DNA of 64,000 nt from Halobaculum sp. MBLA0147 (GTDB lineage Archaea; Halobacteriota; Halobacteria; Halobacteriales; Haloferacaceae): assembly GCF_041361345.1 (NCBI RefSeq), contig NZ_JBGKAD010000001.1, positions 1,612,001 through 1,676,000 on the forward strand, in the 5' to 3' direction. Each line of letters begins with the position of its first letter. The first letter of the stretch is position 1. The notes under the pieces are model-generated. The model searched no databases and had not been told where the DNA came from. It saw nothing but the letters and a program-made list of their open reading frames with translations. This document shows positions 33,147 to 42,467 of this stretch, in pieces. Both the position numbers and the translations under genes were made by a program.

Positions 33147-34580
33147 GTGACAGAGACAGACGTGGACGGCGTCGTCGCGGACCGACTCGACGACTACCGC
33201 GAGGCGCTGTTCGACCTGCTGGCGCGGCCGACGATCTCGACACGCGGCGAGGGGATGGACGCGGGTGCAGACGCCGTGGTCGACTTCTGCGAGCGGTTCG
33301 GATTCGACGCGCGCCGGATCGAGACGAGCCGGTACCCGCTGGTGTACGCCGAACGACCCGCGACGGCGGCGACCGGGGGCGACGAGGGGGCGGCCGAGCG
33401 CCCGACGGTGGTGTGTTACGGCCACTACGACGTGCAGCCGGCCGACGACCCCGCGGCGTGGGAGACGCCGGCGTTCGAGCCGACCGTCCGCGACGGGGCG
33501 ATCTACGCCCGCGGCGCCGGGGACAACAAGGGGCAGTTCACCTGTCACGCGTTCGCCGTGGACGCGCTCTCGCGTGCCGACGCACTCCCCGAGGTGGACG
33601 TGCGACTCCTGATCGAGGGCGGCGAGGAGTCCGGGAGCGTCGGCTTGCGCGAGTACCTCGACGACGACGCCGGGACCGGCGAGACTGCGGGCGCGCCGAC
33701 CGAGATTGCGGACGCGGACCTCGTGTACGTCGCCGACGGGCCCCAACACCGCAGCGGGCGGCCGACGCTGTTGTACGGGAACCGCGGGATCGTCACGTTC
33801 GAACTCCACCACGAGACGGCGGCGACGGATCTCCACTCCGGGAACTTCGGCGGCCCGGTGCCGAACGCGGCGACGGAACTCGTGGAGTTGCTGGGGACGA
33901 TGGTCGCGGACGGACGGCCGACGATCGACGGGTTCCACGAGGGGATCGCCGTCGGCGATGCCGAACGCGAGCTGATCGAGCAGATCCCCGTCGACGAGGC
34001 GGCACTACGCGAGGAGCTGGGCGTCTCGCGGTTCGTCGGCGACACGGGCTACTACGAGCGACTGCTCGCGGAGCCGACGTTCACCGTCAACGGGCTCGAG
34101 GCCGGCTACCAGGGTGAGGGGAGCAAGACCGTGATCCCGCGGGCCGCGACGGCGAAGTGCGACTGCCGACTCGTCCCGGGACAGGAGCCGGAGCGGGTGT
34201 TCGAGGCGATCGAGGCACACGTCGACGCACACCGCCCCGAGGTGACCGTCGAGCGCGGGACGGCGTTCCCGCCGATGCAGACGCCGGTGGACACGCCGCT
34301 GGCGACGCCGGTCGTGGACGCGCTGCGTGCGGTCTGGGGCGAGGAGCCGGTGGAACTGCCCGTGATGGGCGGCTCGCTGCCGGCGGCGTTCTTCCGCACC
34401 GCGGACGCGCTCGCGGAGACACCGTTGCTCGTGGTGCCGTACGCGAACCACGACCAGGGGAACCACTCGCCGAACGAACACCTCGACCTGGCCTGCTTCG
34501 AGAACGGCATCCGGACCACCGCGGCCGTGCTCCGACGGGTCGCGGCGGCGGACGCGGACGACGACCGGGGAGTGGCCTGA
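33147..34580 (+). CDS. M20-family dipeptidase/peptidase
   Basis: 477 residues. Metal-site motifs are GHYDVQPADDPAAW (H and D), ARGAGDNKGQ (bridging D), EGGEESGS (E, catalytic and metal) and later NHDQGNHSPNEHLD (H). A dimerisation domain lies at about 210-330. The family hydrolyses dipeptides or N-acyl amino acids in the cytoplasm with two zinc or cobalt ions. GTG 33147 gives a full-length protein. It has no clear partner gene. Confidence 0.9.
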   Translation: MTETDVDGVVADRLDDYREALFDLLARPTISTRGEGMDAGADAVVDFCERFGFDARRIETSRYPLVYAERPATAATGGDEGAAERPTVVCYGHYDVQPADDPAAWETPAFEPTVRDGAIYARGAGDNKGQFTCHAFAVDALSRADALPEVDVRLLIEGGEESGSVGLREYLDDDAGTGETAGAPTEIADADLVYVADGPQHRSGRPTLLYGNRGIVTFELHHETAATDLHSGNFGGPVPNAATELVELLGTMVADGRPTIDGFHEGIAVGDAERELIEQIPVDEAALREELGVSRFVGDTGYYERLLAEPTFTVNGLEAGYQGEGSKTVIPRAATAKCDCRLVPGQEPERVFEAIEAHVDAHRPEVTVERGTAFPPMQTPVDTPLATPVVDALRAVWGEEPVELPVMGGSLPAAFFRTADALAETPLLVVPYANHDQGNHSPNEHLDLACFENGIRTTAAVLRRVAAADADDDRGVA

Positions 34581-35190
34581 GCCACGGACTCGTTCTCCGT
34601 CTCCCGCCGCCGTCTGGTGGTTCGCTGTCGCCACATCTCGTCGGGGCCGTCGCGCCCGATACGAAGTTCGAGAGGCTCTCACACGGCCCACTGGGGAGAC
34701 GAGAGAGGAGATCGACGGCGGTAGCGCGCGTGGCGAGCGACCGGGGGGCGCCGCGAACGGAGTGAGCGACGAGTCGCGGTCGCGAGCGCGTGCGAGGGCC
34801 GAGCAGTCGAGCGGGGAGCGAGCGACCCGTGAGTTGCGAGGCGTGAGCGGAGCGAGCGGGGAGCGAAGCGACCCGCGAGCCGCGCAGGCGGTCGGGGAGG
34901 CGCGAAGGCCGTGCGGAGCGGTGGCGGACGGGCGGACGAGTGAGTCCCGCGACCGACACGGGAGACCACCCGTCGGAGCGAGCCGTATCACCACTCCGTA
35001 GTGAGTGTCATCTGCTCCGAATCCTCGCCCCGTCTTGCGATTCGTGCGTCGATCACCACCACCGCACCCACACCCGCCCAGACACCGCAGGAGACCGACC
35101 AGATCGCTCGGTTCGGGAGCGGACGCGGAGACGAGACGACGGATCGCCGGGGAGCCAACACTCTTTGTGCGGCGGCCACCGGGCAGTGGT
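34581..35190. other. Intergenic with purine-skewed GAGCGAGCG tract
   Basis: About 34700-34930 is highly purine-rich on the plus strand (repeated GAGCGAGCG, GGAGCGAAGCGA words). Long open frames here are due to composition. A possible short membrane-protein frame on the minus strand (34988-35161) is listed as uncertain elsewhere. I see no other coding signal. Confidence 0.45.
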
Positions 35191-37152
35191 GTGACAGACA
35201 CGAGTCCGACGACGAGCGGCCACTACGACGTGGCACGGTACTTGGCGATCGACGAGGTGTCGACGCCGACGATCACTCCCGCGGGGCGACTCCTGTTCCT
35301 CGCGGACACCACCGGGACGCCGCAGGTGTGGACCGTCGACGAACCCGGCGGGTGGCCCGACCGCCTGACCGCCACCGACGAGCGCGTCTCGACGGTCGCC
35401 GCCTCGCCGACGGACGAGGCGGTCGTGTACGCGATGGACGCCGGCAGCGACGAACGCGACCAGCTGTACCACCTGGACCTGAAGACGGGTGTCGAGCGAC
35501 GGCTCACCGACGCCCCCGAACACAAACACGTCTGGGGCGGCTGGCACCCCGACGGGACGGAGATCTTCTTCGTCGCGAACCGCGCGGACCCGGGGCGGTT
35601 CGACGTGTACAGTCTCGACGTGACCGACCCCGACGCCGAGCCGGTCGTCGAGTTCGAGGGTCCCGGCGGGTGGCTCCACGTCGGTGCCGTCGGCCCCGAC
35701 GGCGAGCGACTGGCGCTGCTGGAACCCCACTCCAGTACCGACGTGACGCTGTCGATCCTCGACCGCGCGGACGGGACGACGCAGGGCTTCGGCGGCGACG
35801 ACCCGGCGACGTACAGTCACCCGCAGTTCGACGGCGCCGCCGGACTGTACTGTGTCACCGACGAGGGCCGCGACACGTCGTACGTCGGCCGCTTCGACCT
35901 CGACACCGGGGAGTTGACCCCCGTCGCCGGCGACGACGGCGACACTCGTGAACGTATCCAGGGCGAGACGGACGACGGCGAGACCCCCGGCGGCCCCAAG
36001 ACCGACACGTGGTCGGTCGACGCGTTCGCGTTCCACCGCGACACCGGCCGACTCGTCTACACCCGCAACGAGGGCGGGTACACGGCGCTCCACGGCGGTC
36101 GTGTCGATCGAGGCGGAGGCGGCGATGTAGCGAGCGACGCGAGCGGTGCCGTCGACGACCTCGGCGGGGAGTTCGAGCCGGTCCCAGTTCCCGACCCCGG
36201 CGGTGTCGTCGGGGAGCCGACGTTCGGACCCGACGGCGAGCGTGTCGCGGTCGTCCACACCGCCCCGGACGAGCCGTACGGCGTGTGGACGTTCGCGTTC
36301 GGAGACGGCGAGGCGAGCGAACTCACGGAGTGGACGCCGGTCGGGACCTGCGGGGTCCCACAGTCCTCGTTCCGGACGCCCGAGACGATCCACTACGAGA
36401 CGTTCGACGACCGGGAGATCCCCGCCTACTGGACGCTGCCGGCCGGCGTCGATCCGGACGACCCCGACGCGTCGGTGCCGGCGATCGTCGACATCCACGG
36501 CGGGCCGGAACACCAGCGCCAGCCGTGGTTCTACCCGACGAAACAGTTCTTCCTGAACCGCGGGTACGCCGTCTTGGAACCGAACGTCCGTGGCTCCTCG
36601 GGGTACGGTCGTGCGTACGCCGCGCTCGACGACGTCGAGAGGCGGATGGACTCCGTCCGCGACGTCGAGCGGGCGGTCGACTGGCTCCACGACCGGTCGG
36701 CCGTCGACGACGACCGGATCGTCGCGTACGGCCGCTCGTACGGCGGGTTCATGGTACTCGCCGCGATCACGGAGTACCCCGAGTTGTGGGCCGCGGCCGT
36801 CGAGTTCGTCGGCATCGCGGACTTCGAGACGTTCCTCGAGAACACCGGCGAGTGGCGGCGCGGCCACCGCGAGGCGGAGTACGGCAGTCTCGAGACGGAC
36901 CGGGAGCTCCTGCGCGAGATCAGCCCGCTCCACCAGATGGACCGCGTGTCGTGTCCGCTGTTCGTCCAACACGGCGCGAACGACCCGCGCGTGCCGGTCG
37001 GCGAGGCCGAGCAGGTCGTCGAGACCGCCCGCGAACAGGGCGTGCCGGTGGAGTCGCTGATCTTCGAGGACGAGGGCCACCACACCACCAGCCGCGCGAA
37101 CCTGATCGAGGAGTTCGAGCGGATCGCTGCCTTCCTCGACGACCACGTCTGA
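35191..37152 (+). CDS. S9-family prolyl oligopeptidase-like peptidase
   Basis: 653 residues from GTG 35191 (VTDTSPTTSGHYD). The N-terminal half is a beta-propeller with WHPDGTEIFFVANR and WTVDEPGGWPDRLT blades. The C-terminal alpha/beta-hydrolase has the nucleophile GRSYGGFMVLA, the aspartate in GANDPRVPV and the histidine in DEGHHTTSR. The protein should cleave short peptides or acyl-peptides in the cytoplasm. The upstream frame is Arg/Pro-rich and rejected. Confidence 0.9.
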   Translation: MTDTSPTTSGHYDVARYLAIDEVSTPTITPAGRLLFLADTTGTPQVWTVDEPGGWPDRLTATDERVSTVAASPTDEAVVYAMDAGSDERDQLYHLDLKTGVERRLTDAPEHKHVWGGWHPDGTEIFFVANRADPGRFDVYSLDVTDPDAEPVVEFEGPGGWLHVGAVGPDGERLALLEPHSSTDVTLSILDRADGTTQGFGGDDPATYSHPQFDGAAGLYCVTDEGRDTSYVGRFDLDTGELTPVAGDDGDTRERIQGETDDGETPGGPKTDTWSVDAFAFHRDTGRLVYTRNEGGYTALHGGRVDRGGGGDVASDASGAVDDLGGEFEPVPVPDPGGVVGEPTFGPDGERVAVVHTAPDEPYGVWTFAFGDGEASELTEWTPVGTCGVPQSSFRTPETIHYETFDDREIPAYWTLPAGVDPDDPDASVPAIVDIHGGPEHQRQPWFYPTKQFFLNRGYAVLEPNVRGSSGYGRAYAALDDVERRMDSVRDVERAVDWLHDRSAVDDDRIVAYGRSYGGFMVLAAITEYPELWAAAVEFVGIADFETFLENTGEWRRGHREAEYGSLETDRELLREISPLHQMDRVSCPLFVQHGANDPRVPVGEAEQVVETAREQGVPVESLIFEDEGHHTTSRANLIEEFERIAAFLDDHV

Positions 37153-37692
37153 CGCGACGGGAGGGGTCGCCTGCGGTACTCCGAGTCGACGCTACACGGC
37201 GTCGTCACTCCGTGTCGTGTCTCGAAGTGGCGTCCCGGAGGACGCCGACGAACCGCGCAGCTAGCACACGGCCTCCCACGGTCGGGGAGGCGACTCTGCC
37301 GACGGACTCTACGCGATCCCCGGTCACGCGCTGCGGTCCGTCGCTCCACACACCCGCTCACCGTGGCGGGTCACCCGGCCGTCACCGGGTGAGACAAGAC
37401 AGGGACGACTGGATAATAAAACTGTCCGACTCTTTACGGCCGTCTCGGCCCCGATCCCCCGTTCCCAGCCGCTGGCAACGACGCCACCGGGGGACGACGA
37501 AACCGCCCGACAGCGTTCGGACTCCGTCTTGTGTTCGTCTACTGTGGAGAGAAAGTGCCGACAAAGTCGTAAGTAGAAGAAGTCGTCTACTGGGTTCTAG
37601 ATGCCACCGGGTGGAACCGGTGGCGTGACGGAGCCGACGGCGTCGTCGCGTCGTCGACGTGAGGCGGACCGCGCGTCGGTCGAGAACGGCCG
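37153..37692. other. Intergenic between S9 peptidase and rhodanese, no gene seen
   Basis: 540 bases. An AT-rich element GGATAATAAAAC (about 37411-37422) could serve as a TATA box on either strand. The inverted repeat CCACCG...CCGGTGG (about 37604-37623) could be a terminator of the minus-strand rhodanese gene. No credible coding sequence follows either element. Confidence 0.45.
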
Positions 37693-38583
37693 TCACTCCG
37701 CGGTGACGACGCGGCCGCCGCGTCGCTCCCACTCCGTGAGGCTCCCCTCGTAGAAGCCCACGTGCTCGAACGAGAGGTGCCGCAAGACGAGGTAGGTGTG
37801 GCTGATCCGGCGCGCGGTGTTACAGTAGAGCACGATCCGCCGCTCCGGGTCGATCCCGCGCTCGGAGAGGATCGTCCGCAGTCGCTCGCGCGGGTGGAGC
37901 CCCCGCGTCCCGTCCGTGTCGACCAGTTCGAGCCAGTCCAACTGTACGGCACCGGGGAGGTGGCCCTCCTCGTACTCCCACGCCTCGCGCGTGTCGACGA
38001 GGAGTGTGTCGTCGTCCAGCGCCGCCTGGACCGTCTCGAAGTCGACCAACGGTGTGTCTGCGACCGTCTCCGGCGAGCGGGCGTCGTACGTCGTCGGCGT
38101 CGGTGTCGGCGTCTCGCGTGCGACCGCGCGGTCGCGACTCCAGGCGCTGTAGTCGCCGTCGAGCACGAACAGTCGGTCCGGGTCGTGACCGTACAGCAAC
38201 GCCGTCACGACGAACCGCGCCGCGAACACCCCGTGGGTGTCGTCGTACGCGACGACGGTGTCGTCCGTCTCGATCCCGGCAGTCGAGAGTCGGTCCTGCC
38301 ACGCCGCGACGCCCGGGAGCATGCCCACGTCGGCCGTGTCGTCGGTGCGGTCGCCGTCGTCCGCGTCGTCCGTGTCGGTCGTGCCGTCCGCCGCTTCGTC
38401 GGTCCCGTCGGTCGCGTCGTCTGCCTCGCCGTCACCGCTCCGGAACTCGTCGAACGGGATCGACACCGCCTCGGGGAGGTGTCCGATCCCGTCGAACTCC
38501 CAGGCGTCGCGCACGTCGACGACGCGGAAGTCGTCGTCCCCGAGTCGGTCCGCGACCGTCTCGTGGTCGAGAAACACGTCCAT
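37693..38583 (-). CDS. Thiosulfate/3-mercaptopyruvate sulfurtransferase, two rhodanese domains
   Basis: 296 residues from ATG 38583. Domain 1 begins DFRVVDVRDAWEFDGIGHLP; domain 2 begins DTLLVDTREAWEYEEGHLPG and carries the active-site cysteine in IVLYCNTARRIS. A Thr/Asp-rich linker (about 50-90) interrupts domain 1. The enzyme transfers sulfane sulfur between thiosulfate or mercaptopyruvate and thiols. It is divergent from a second tandem rhodanese, and the pair share a regulatory gap. Confidence 0.87.
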   Translation of the reverse strand: MDVFLDHETVADRLGDDDFRVVDVRDAWEFDGIGHLPEAVSIPFDEFRSGDGEADDATDGTDEAADGTTDTDDADDGDRTDDTADVGMLPGVAAWQDRLSTAGIETDDTVVAYDDTHGVFAARFVVTALLYGHDPDRLFVLDGDYSAWSRDRAVARETPTPTPTTYDARSPETVADTPLVDFETVQAALDDDTLLVDTREAWEYEEGHLPGAVQLDWLELVDTDGTRGLHPRERLRTILSERGIDPERRIVLYCNTARRISHTYLVLRHLSFEHVGFYEGSLTEWERRGGRVVTAE

Positions 38584-38918
38584 ACCACCAGTTGCCACGC
38601 GGTCCACATACGTACCACGACTGCGGCGAGTCCGACGGGGCGGGGACGGCCGTCGGGTAGACACGGGTGAAGAACCGGTCGCGGTCCACGGCGACCGACC
38701 GGCGACCGAGACGCCGGAGGCGCGTCCGTCGAAGCGACAAATGTTGCTGGTAGTTCGCGGGAGCCGCGACACATCTCCGGCGCGCCTCCGGAACCTCCGT
38801 CTGTCCACTGGGACGGGGGGACACGGAACCAGTAATATTTGTCGGTACGTGGGACGGACGGCCGATACGGCCGTCGTGAGGGGTCTTTATGCCGACGGCA
38901 GTCGTACCGTCGAGTGCG
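38584..38918. promoter_or_regulatory. Divergent rhodanese promoter region with a long-spaced inverted repeat
   Basis: A 16-bp arm at 38735-38750 (CGACAAATGTTGCTGG) recurs inverted at 38829-38844 with 14 of 16 matches. The two arms, 78 bases apart, could bind one regulator of both sulfurtransferase genes. TCTTTATGCC at about 38884-38893 is the TATA box for the plus-strand gene and explains why ATG 38889 is not the start. Confidence 0.5.
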
Positions 38919-39779
38919 ATGTCAGATTACGCTACAGACGTACTCGTGAGCGCGGACTGGGTCGAGGCGCGACTGGACGAGTTCCAGTCCGACGACCCCG
39001 CACACCGCCTGGTCGAGGTCGACGTGGACACGGAGGCGTACGACGAGGGCCACGCCCCCGGCGCCATCGGGTTCAACTGGGAGACCGACCTCCAGGACCA
39101 GACGCAGCGAGACGTGCTCTCGAAGGACGACTTCGAGGCGCTGAACGCGGAACACGGTATCTCCGACGACTCGACGGTCGTGCTGTACGGGGACAACTCG
39201 AACTGGTTCGCGGCCTACACCTACTGGCAGTACAAGTACTACGGCCACGACGACGTGCGCCTGCTCGACGGCGGCCGCGAGTACTGGGTCGAGAACGACT
39301 ACGAGCTGACCGACGAGGTGCCGTCGTTCCCGGAGACGGAGTACGAGGCCGACGAGCCGGACGAGTCGATCCGTGCGTACCGCGGCGACGTGGAGGACGC
39401 CATCGACGCCGGCACGCCACTCGTCGACGTACGCTCGCCCGAGGAGTTCTCCGGCGAGATCCTCGCGCCGCCGGGCCTCCAGGAGACCGCCCAGCGCGGC
39501 GGTCACATCCCGGGCGCTCGCAACATCTCGTGGGCCTCCGTCACCAACGACGACGGGACGTTCAAGACGAAGGAAGAGCTCGAAGAGCTGTACGAGGACG
39601 TGCTCGCGGAGGGTGACGACGAGATCGTCGCCTACTGCCGGATCGGCGAGCGCTCCTCGGTCGCCTGGTTCGCGCTGCACGAGCTCGTCGGCGCCGATCA
39701 GACCGTCAACTACGACGGCTCCTGGACGGAGTGGGGCAACCTCGTGCGCGCCCCCATCGAGACCGGTAGCGGCGACTGA
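38919..39779 (+). CDS. Thiosulfate sulfurtransferase, two rhodanese domains
   Basis: 286 residues from ATG 38919 (MSDYATDVLVS). The inactive N-terminal domain includes WVEARLDEFQSDDPAHRLVE and TVVLYGDNSNWFA (no cysteine), while the C-terminal domain carries the catalytic Cys in IVAYCRIGERSS, a normal CRxGER loop. It transfers sulfur from thiosulfate to acceptors such as cyanide or thiols. A TATA box overlaps the upstream in-frame ATG 38889, which rules that start out. Divergent from the other rhodanese. Confidence 0.92.
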   Translation: MSDYATDVLVSADWVEARLDEFQSDDPAHRLVEVDVDTEAYDEGHAPGAIGFNWETDLQDQTQRDVLSKDDFEALNAEHGISDDSTVVLYGDNSNWFAAYTYWQYKYYGHDDVRLLDGGREYWVENDYELTDEVPSFPETEYEADEPDESIRAYRGDVEDAIDAGTPLVDVRSPEEFSGEILAPPGLQETAQRGGHIPGARNISWASVTNDDGTFKTKEELEELYEDVLAEGDDEIVAYCRIGERSSVAWFALHELVGADQTVNYDGSWTEWGNLVRAPIETGSGD

Positions 39780-39815
39780 TCGCCACGAGCGTCACGACTA
39801 CCCGTTCTTTCGAGT

Positions 39816-39864
39816 GTCCCCGACCCGGAGTCACCACGCCGAGCCGTCCCCGACCCGGAGTCAC
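39816..39864. repeat. 19-bp repeat spaced 30 bp, including the AI-2E gene stop
   Basis: GTCCCCGACCCGGAGTCAC occurs at 39816-39834 and 39846-39864. The second copy contains the stop codon (TGA on the minus strand, 39861-39863) of the transporter gene, so the first copy is a downstream duplicate of that gene's end. It lies between two converging genes. Confidence 0.75.
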
Positions 39865-41081
39865 GACTCTGAACCGTCTCCGTCGTCGCCGGCGGTGTGT
39901 CCCCCCGTGCCAGTCGCCGGCGACGTGCTCCCACGGGGCGGGTCCTCGTCGGCCGGATCGGGTGGGACCGTCGCTCCAGGGGCCGACTCTTCGACGGCCG
40001 TCCCACTGGCCACCGACTCCTCGCCGACCGCCCCGCCGGCCGCCGACCCCCGGCCGGCCGACCGCTCTCCGTCCGGCGTGTCGTCGAGCCGTCGTTGGGC
40101 GCGCTCGACGCCGTCGGACAACAACAGTACCGTCTCGACGAGTAAGGCGACGACGAGCGGGCCGAGCACGAACCCGACGGCGCCGACGGTGAGCACCCCG
40201 CCGACGAAGCCGACGAAGTACAACGAGACGGGCAGTTCCGTCGTGTACTCCGCCAGTCGCGTCCGGATCACGGCGTCCGGGAGGAACCCGACGATCACGA
40301 GTCCGAACACGGTGACGAGGATCGCGCCGGTGAGGTCCCCGGCGAGCACCTCCAGCCCGGCCAACACCACGACGACGACGCTGGGGCCGAGGATCGGCAC
40401 GAACTGGAGCACCGCCGAGAGGACGCCCAACACCACCGGGGAGTCGTACCCCAGCGCCCAGAACGTCCCCGTCCCGAGGAGGAAGGTGCCGACGGCCGTC
40501 GCCGCCTGGAGGACGTAGATCGCCCGTAGCGTCTCGCCGGCGCGTCGGTGGAGCGCGAACAGCGGCTCGTGGTACGCCCGTGGGACCGCGCGGACCGCCG
40601 CGGTCCGGAGTGCGTCCGGGCGGTAGAGCAGGCCGTACAACAGCAACACGAGCACGGTTGCCTTCAGCGCGATCACCGGCGCGACCGCCGCGACTTCGAT
40701 GGCGACGCCGGTGAGCGTCTCGCGGGCCAGTGCGATCAGCGGTTCGACGGGGATCTCGTAGGTCACCTCGCCGACGGTGACCGGCAACACGTCCGGCAGC
40801 GACTCGAAGAGCGCGACCGCCGCGGCACGGCGCTCGTACAGGACGAACGCGACGGGCGCGACGAAGCCGACGACGATCAGCGACGCCAGTGCCGTCGCGA
40901 CACCCGCCGCCACCCGCCGCGGTGCACCGCGCGCGACGGCCTCGTTGCGAACTGGCAACAGGACGTACCCCAGCGTCACGGCGAGCACGACCGTCGCGAG
41001 CACGTCCGCGAGCACGACGGCGGTCACCGCACTCAACGCGAGCAGCGTCGCCGCCAACGCCGTCTGTCGACTCGGTGGCAC
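39861..41081 (-). CDS. AI-2E-family transporter-like membrane protein
   Basis: About 406 residues from GTG 41081 (VPPSRQTALAA). Eight or so helices follow the family pattern, with an extramembrane segment after helix 3 and the conserved FVPILGPSVVVVV loop plus GFLPDAVIRTR near helix 7. The C-terminal roughly 75 residues are an acidic Gly/Ser tail. The family moves autoinducer-2 or other solutes, or sodium; the substrate in archaea is unknown. It converges with a rhodanese gene across a short repeat. Confidence 0.82.
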   Translation of the reverse strand: MPPSRQTALAATLLALSAVTAVVLADVLATVVLAVTLGYVLLPVRNEAVARGAPRRVAAGVATALASLIVVGFVAPVAFVLYERRAAAVALFESLPDVLPVTVGEVTYEIPVEPLIALARETLTGVAIEVAAVAPVIALKATVLVLLLYGLLYRPDALRTAAVRAVPRAYHEPLFALHRRAGETLRAIYVLQAATAVGTFLLGTGTFWALGYDSPVVLGVLSAVLQFVPILGPSVVVVVLAGLEVLAGDLTGAILVTVFGLVIVGFLPDAVIRTRLAEYTTELPVSLYFVGFVGGVLTVGAVGFVLGPLVVALLVETVLLLSDGVERAQRRLDDTPDGERSAGRGSAAGGAVGEESVASGTAVEESAPGATVPPDPADEDPPRGSTSPATGTGGHTAGDDGDGSES

Positions 41082-41197
41082 GGTACTACCCGGAACGGGT
41101 GACGGCTTGAACGTTCTCCCGTCTGCGTGGTGTCGAGACTGGGCAGTCACGTCGCGCTCCCCGAAGACACTCCTCGGTCCGGGACGACCCCGGAAGT

Positions 41198-41437
41198 GTG
41201 TCAGACGGCGACGGCGGAGCCACGAGAGCAGCGCAGAGTCGAGAGGTGGGACCGACGGACGAAGACCTGTACGCGACGGTGATCCGCGTCGGGGCGGTGA
41301 TCGTGCTGGTCCAGTGTCTCGTCGGTCTCGTCGCCGCCCGCGTGGCCGTCGGGGCCGCGCTGGCCGTCCTGCTGTTCGCCGGTGCCGGCGCGGCGCTCAC
41401 GTTGGCCGCGAGTCTCGCCGGAGGACGTGGCGGGTGA
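41198..41437 (+). CDS. Small two-helix membrane protein, first of a paralogous pair
   Basis: 79 residues. After an acidic N-terminus (TDEDLYATVIRVGAVIVLVQ) there are two helices, ending AALTLAASLAGGRGG. The TVIRVGAVIVLVQ segment matches TVVQVGALLVLVE in the next gene, so the two are tandem paralogues. Function is unknown. No upstream partner; PolX lies about 1 kb downstream. Confidence 0.6.
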   Translation: MSDGDGGATRAAQSREVGPTDEDLYATVIRVGAVIVLVQCLVGLVAARVAVGAALAVLLFAGAGAALTLAASLAGGRGG

Positions 41438-41555
41438 CCGTCGACGACACAGCCACCGCTCGCCGCGGCAGGCGACCGTCCACGGCGCAGCCGCCGCCCG
41501 TCGCGTCGGATCGGCCTCCGGAACAGCTACCACGCCGGCTCGACTCTCCGGACGT

Positions 41556-41765
41556 GTGCCCTCCGAGATCGAGCGGCTCCGAGAGACAGTCGTACAGGTC
41601 GGCGCACTACTCGTCCTCGTCGAGGTGCTCTCGACGGTCGCCACGGGTGGTGGCGACCCGCCGGTCTGGATCGGGACACTCCTGATCGTGAGTGGGATCG
41701 GGAGTGCACTGTTCCTGTTCACGAGTCTCGTGCGTGGCGTCGTCCGGCGCCACGCTGTCGACTGA
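41556..41765 (+). CDS. Small two-helix membrane protein, second of a paralogous pair
   Basis: 69 residues from GTG 41556 (VPSEIERLRETVVQVGALLV). Two helices: TVVQVGALLVLVEVLSTVA and VWIGTLLIVSGIGSALFLFT, then a basic end (RGVVRRHAVD). The upstream part of the open frame is Arg/His-rich and not protein-like. Shares the V(I/V)xVGA(V/L)(I/L)VLV motif with the gene before it. Function unknown. Confidence 0.6.
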   Translation: MPSEIERLRETVVQVGALLVLVEVLSTVATGGGDPPVWIGTLLIVSGIGSALFLFTSLVRGVVRRHAVD

Positions 41766-41856
41766 TCACTCCGTCGACACGACGACGCGGCCGTCTCCAC
41801 ACACGACCGCCAGACGACCCCGAAGAGCAAAGACGGCGTAGACCCAACGACGCTCC

Positions 41857-42315
41857 GTGAGGGAGTTCGAACGCAAACAACTCCTGGAACGTGTCGAGCG
41901 CGACTCCGCGACCGTCGGGCGGACACTCCCGGACGGCGTCGAGGTGCAAGGCGAGGAGATCGACCTCCAGGAGTTCGTCTTCGAGATCAAGCGTCGGGAC
42001 ACGATCCCGGCCGGGGAACGCGACCGCGTCGAGCGGGCCAAGCGCAACCTCCGGCGGGAACGACGCGAGCGGCTGGAGTTGATCGAGGAGAACGAGGTGT
42101 CCTTCGCGGAGGGCGAGGAGTTGGTCGAGGGGATCGTCGGGATCGACCGCGCGCTGAACGCGCTCGAACAGCTCCGCCCGGTCGACCTCGAGGCCGAGGC
42201 GCGCAAACAGGAGACAGCCGATCGCCAGCGCTGGATGAACTTCCTCCGGAAGGCGCTGGGCAGAGACGACGGCGACAGTCACGGCGGGCGTGGGAGTCGG
42301 CGCGGCTCGCGGTGA
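41857..42315 (+). CDS. DUF5788-family protein
   Basis: 152 residues. Starts REFERKQLLERVERDSATVG, then GEEIDLQEFVFEIKRRDTIP, a helical RLELIEENEVSFAEGEELV, and ends in a helix with WMNFLRKALGRD. I recognise the pattern as the haloarchaeal DUF5788 family, whose function is not established. It is predicted cytoplasmic and helical. The Gly/Arg tail after 140 is low complexity. Confidence 0.72.
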   Translation: MREFERKQLLERVERDSATVGRTLPDGVEVQGEEIDLQEFVFEIKRRDTIPAGERDRVERAKRNLRRERRERLELIEENEVSFAEGEELVEGIVGIDRALNALEQLRPVDLEAEARKQETADRQRWMNFLRKALGRDDGDSHGGRGSRRGSR

Positions 42316-42467
42316 GGTGACGAGCGTCGGGGCCGGGACACGGACTGCACCCGACAACTACGCGATGACCACGGACGTGGACGCGACACGACTACCACGA
42401 ACGCGGACACGACACGACCACCACACGACCACCACGGACGCAGACGCCACACGGACACAGACCACAG

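Noticed and set aside
34988-35161. Possible 57-residue membrane protein on the minus strand (…IWSVSCGVWAGVGAVVVIDA…)
   Set aside because: One helix-like stretch is visible, but the only GTG start has no promoter or ribosome site and it lies just before the S9 peptidase start. It remains possible but is not supported.
37601-37753. 50-codon plus-strand ORF after a TATA-like CGTAAGTAG
   Set aside because: The product is Arg/Ser/Pro-rich, overlaps the 3' end of the rhodanese gene in antisense, and has no conserved pattern.
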